Assembly: GCF_025264665.1 (NCBI RefSeq)
Contig: NZ_CP073697.1
Location: 2,666,001-2,730,000, forward strand
Direction: 5' to 3'
DNA length: 64,000 bases
From: Edaphobacter flagellatus
GTDB lineage: Bacteria; Acidobacteriota; Terriglobia; Terriglobales; Acidobacteriaceae
Both the position numbers and the translations under genes were made by a program. This document shows, one piece after another, positions 62,051 through 64,000 of this stretch (position 1 is its first letter; every line of letters begins with the position of its first letter). Below the pieces are notes generated by a model. It was not told the DNA's origin. It saw only the letters and a program-made list of their open reading frames with translations, and did no database searches.

Positions 62051-62959
62051 CTACGCCAAAGCACGCGCCAGCCGTCCACCCACAGCCTTCAGCTTCGCCT
62101 CCGCACCAGCGCGATCCAGCCCAAGCTTCTGCATCGCAATCGCCACCTTCACGCTGCCTGCCTCTTCCAGCAGCTTTGCCGCCGCTGCACGATCCGCGCC
62201 CGTCGCCTCTGCGATAATCCGTTGAGCGCGGTCCACCAGCTTGTCATTTGTCGGCTGCACATTCACCATCAGGTTGCCGTACACCGCTCCCGTGCGAATC
62301 ATCACGCCGGTCGAAAGCATATTCAGCACCAGCTTCGTCGCCGTCCCCGCCTTCAGACGCGTCGAGCCCGTCACCACCTCCGGCCCCGTCACCGGAGCGA
62401 TCGCGATATCCGCAACCGCCGCCATCTTCGAGCCCGCAACGCATGTCAGCGACACCACCAGCAGGCCCATCTTCTTCGCCTGCTCCATCGCGCCGATCAC
62501 ATACGGCGTGCGCCCGCTCGCCGCAATCCCCACCAGCGTATCGGGAGCGCCGACAGCGCCAAACCCCGCCGCCAGCAGATCCGCCGCGCCCTGTTCCGGC
62601 GAATCCTCCGACTTCTCGCTCGACTTGCGCAGCGCCGAATCTCCACCTGCAATCAGCCCCTGCACCAGCGTCGGAGGCACCGAAAACGTCGGCGGACACT
62701 CACTCGCATCCAGCACACCCAGCCGCCCGCTCGTGCCCGCGCCAATGTAGAACAGCCGGCCACCCTTCTCAAACCGCGCCGCAATCTCATCGATCGCCCG
62801 CGCAATCTCGGGCAGCTGTGTCGCCACAGCCTGCGGCACCGCCTGGTCTTCTTGATTGATCAGCGTAACCATCTCCAATGTGGAGACCTGATCGATATGC
62901 GTCGTGCGCGGATTGCGCGATTCCGTCGTCAGCGTGGCAAGGTTCAGATCGTTCATCAC
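62051..62959 (-). CDS. murQ: N-acetylmuramic acid 6-phosphate etherase MurQ
   Basis: 302 residues. Removes D-lactate from MurNAc-6-phosphate during cell-wall recycling. SIS fold: LFYIGAGTSGRLGVLDASEC with catalytic Glu87, GGDSALRKSSEKSEDS with the second acid (Glu118), and GIAASGRTPYVIGAM. ATG 62959 or 62956. It is 17 bases downstream of the VWFA gene and probably co-transcribed. No murP or PTS gene is adjacent. Confidence 0.95.
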   Translation of the reverse strand: MMNDLNLATLTTESRNPRTTHIDQVSTLEMVTLINQEDQAVPQAVATQLPEIARAIDEIAARFEKGGRLFYIGAGTSGRLGVLDASECPPTFSVPPTLVQGLIAGGDSALRKSSEKSEDSPEQGAADLLAAGFGAVGAPDTLVGIAASGRTPYVIGAMEQAKKMGLLVVSLTCVAGSKMAAVADIAIAPVTGPEVVTGSTRLKAGTATKLVLNMLSTGVMIRTGAVYGNLMVNVQPTNDKLVDRAQRIIAEATGADRAAAAKLLEEAGSVKVAIAMQKLGLDRAGAEAKLKAVGGRLARALA

Positions 62960-62976
62960 TCCACAATCATAGAGCC

Positions 62977-64000
62977 TTACCGCACCGCGTCTCCCGCCGC
63001 CGGCATCGTCGCAGCCGCAGCATCCGGCGGAGGCGGCTGTGTCAGGTCAATATCCGCCGTCCCAATGCGCCCCGAAGCCGTCACCCGCACCACAATCCGC
63101 ACCCGCACCGCCTTCGGATCATGCGCCAGCCTGTACTGAAAGTCGATCGCGCGCTCCAGCCTGCCCGTCGGCGGAACCTCGCCTGTCGCATTCACGCGAA
63201 TCGACTTTGCATCGCGCTTCAGCTCCTTGCCCTTCTTATCGAACGTCGACGCCACCAGAATCACATCCGCATGACGCTGCGGTTCCGTGTCCGTCGCATA
63301 CGTCCAGAACAATCCTTTCGCATCCACATGGATCGTAAACATGTCCGGGTCGCCCGCCGGACGCCGCACCGTAATCGGCACGCCGTCATACACCATCGTG
63401 CTTCCCTCCGCCGCCAGCAGGTCCGTCACCAGCCGTTGCGAAGGCTTCTGCGGATCGACACGCCCCGGCCCATATTGCAGGTAGTACCCTTCGCGCGTGG
63501 TCACCGTCAGCCCCGGCCTGTCTATCGTCACCTTGATCCGCCGAAACTTCTGCAGGTCGGCCGAAGTATTCGTCGGCCGATAGCTCAACGAATAGAAGCT
63601 CGACCCATCGCGAATCGCCGTGCCGATCTGCGCATCCACATCGTTGCGTCCATAGATCGCCCGCCCGCCCGTCGCCGTCGCCAGCTTCGCAAACTGGTAG
63701 TTGCCGCCAAACGGATCCGTAAATGCTGCATCCGCGCCATACGCCTGCTGATTCACCTGCAGCCCCGCCGGGTCGATCGTATAGAGAGTGACGCGTGCAT
63801 CACGCAGCACATTCACGCAGTCCTGCACGGCGTTATTCACGCGCCGCTCCGTATCCACCGGAAAATTCGCCATGTTCAGATTCGGAAAGCCGCGCCCGAT
63901 CCAGATCATGTTCTTGTGTCCCGGATGCCCGATCACCGCCTGCGCCACGCGCCGCAGCGTAATAAAGGCCAGCGAATACCGCTCCGCCAGCCACGCATAC
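62977..64000 (-). CDS. VWFA-related Acidobacteria-type secreted protein, N-terminal part outside window
   Basis: At least 340 residues: the frame stays open to the window edge, reading YAWLAERYSLAFITLRR before the first listed start. C-terminal half of the TIGR03436-like VWFA-related family: NVLRDARVTLYTIDPAGLQV, GGNYQFAKLATATGGRAIYG, and SSFYSLSYRPTNTSADLQKF, then a beta-rich extension (GLTVTTREGYYLQYGP). The MIDAS DxSxS motif would lie in the missing N-terminal part. Secreted or periplasmic; role unknown. A Pro-rich/Ala tail (DLTQPPPPDAAAATMPAAG) ends the protein. Confidence 0.85.
   Translation of the reverse strand, partial: YAWLAERYSLAFITLRRVAQAVIGHPGHKNMIWIGRGFPNLNMANFPVDTERRVNNAVQDCVNVLRDARVTLYTIDPAGLQVNQQAYGADAAFTDPFGGNYQFAKLATATGGRAIYGRNDVDAQIGTAIRDGSSFYSLSYRPTNTSADLQKFRRIKVTIDRPGLTVTTREGYYLQYGPGRVDPQKPSQRLVTDLLAAEGSTMVYDGVPITVRRPAGDPDMFTIHVDAKGLFWTYATDTEPQRHADVILVASTFDKKGKELKRDAKSIRVNATGEVPPTGRLERAIDFQYRLAHDPKAVRVRIVVRVTASGRIGTADIDLTQPPPPDAAAATMPAAGDAVR

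Noticed and set aside
1..64000. tRNA or rRNA genes
   Set aside because: No cloverleaf T-arm (GGTTCGAATCC-type) or rRNA-like sequence noticed in any intergenic region; a tRNAscan run would be decisive.

Overview
The window looks like a chromosomal segment (roughly 60% GC) of an acidobacterium of the Terriglobia type (Granulicella/Edaphobacter/Terriglobus-like). This is inferred from a giant Oar-like TonB-dependent receptor with an N-terminal carboxypeptidase-regulatory domain, a VWFA-related Acidobacteria-type secreted protein at the right edge, a PEP-CTERM protein, many secreted peptidases and glycoside hydrolases, LpxC (a Gram-negative outer membrane) and a recurrent intergenic repeat. No tRNA, rRNA, insertion sequence, prophage or CRISPR array was found.

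Layout. 1-5.4 kb: truncated M20 peptidase, lpxC, folK, then a minus-strand four-gene GntR(YtrA-type)/ABC-transporter operon with an operator-like palindrome in front. 5.4-13.6 kb: secreted TPR protein, alpha/beta hydrolase, a glycerophosphodiesterase with an apparently circularly permuted barrel, and the large TonB receptor. 13.6-25.2 kb: tgt, heparinase-like protein, M28 and M3 peptidases, a UPF0303 protein, a HipA-like kinase/DUF3037 pair, a PQQ dehydrogenase and a PEP-mutase/isocitrate-lyase-like enzyme. 25.2-26.5 kb: a gene-free island built of degenerate repeats. 26.5-38.4 kb: LysR/GNAT divergent pair, small unknowns, GT-C-like membrane protein, L,D-transpeptidase, YdeI-like protein, GH18 protein, mutY plus an overlapping M28 peptidase, PEP-CTERM protein. 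38.6-46.3 kb: DUF1761, GH92 with a small zinc-ribbon gene, OsmC, CDF transporter and a CreD/winged-helix cluster with two near-identical palindromic operators. 46.4-64 kb: hslVU, a second TonB receptor, transaldolase, several secreted or unknown proteins, FAH hydrolase, ruvB, a diguanylate cyclase, murQ and the truncated VWFA protein.

Functional themes. Housekeeping genes (lpxC, folK, tgt, mutY, hslVU, tal, ruvB, murQ) are interleaved with a saprophytic toolkit: TonB receptors, chitinase-like GH18, alpha-mannosidase GH92, heparinase-like lyase, secreted peptidases and a periplasmic quinoprotein dehydrogenase. Small regulatory circuits are visible in the YtrA-type and winged-helix/CreD clusters.

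Global signal. The plus strand is G-rich in the left part and C-rich in the right part irrespective of gene direction, with the change-over somewhere around 33-48 kb. This is what is expected if the window crosses the replication terminus. A dispersed two-module repeat occurs at several places, and one copy lies in frame inside the M20 peptidase gene. These two signals, the permuted glycerophosphodiesterase, the HipA-like/DUF3037 pair and the CreD operators are the observations I would follow first.
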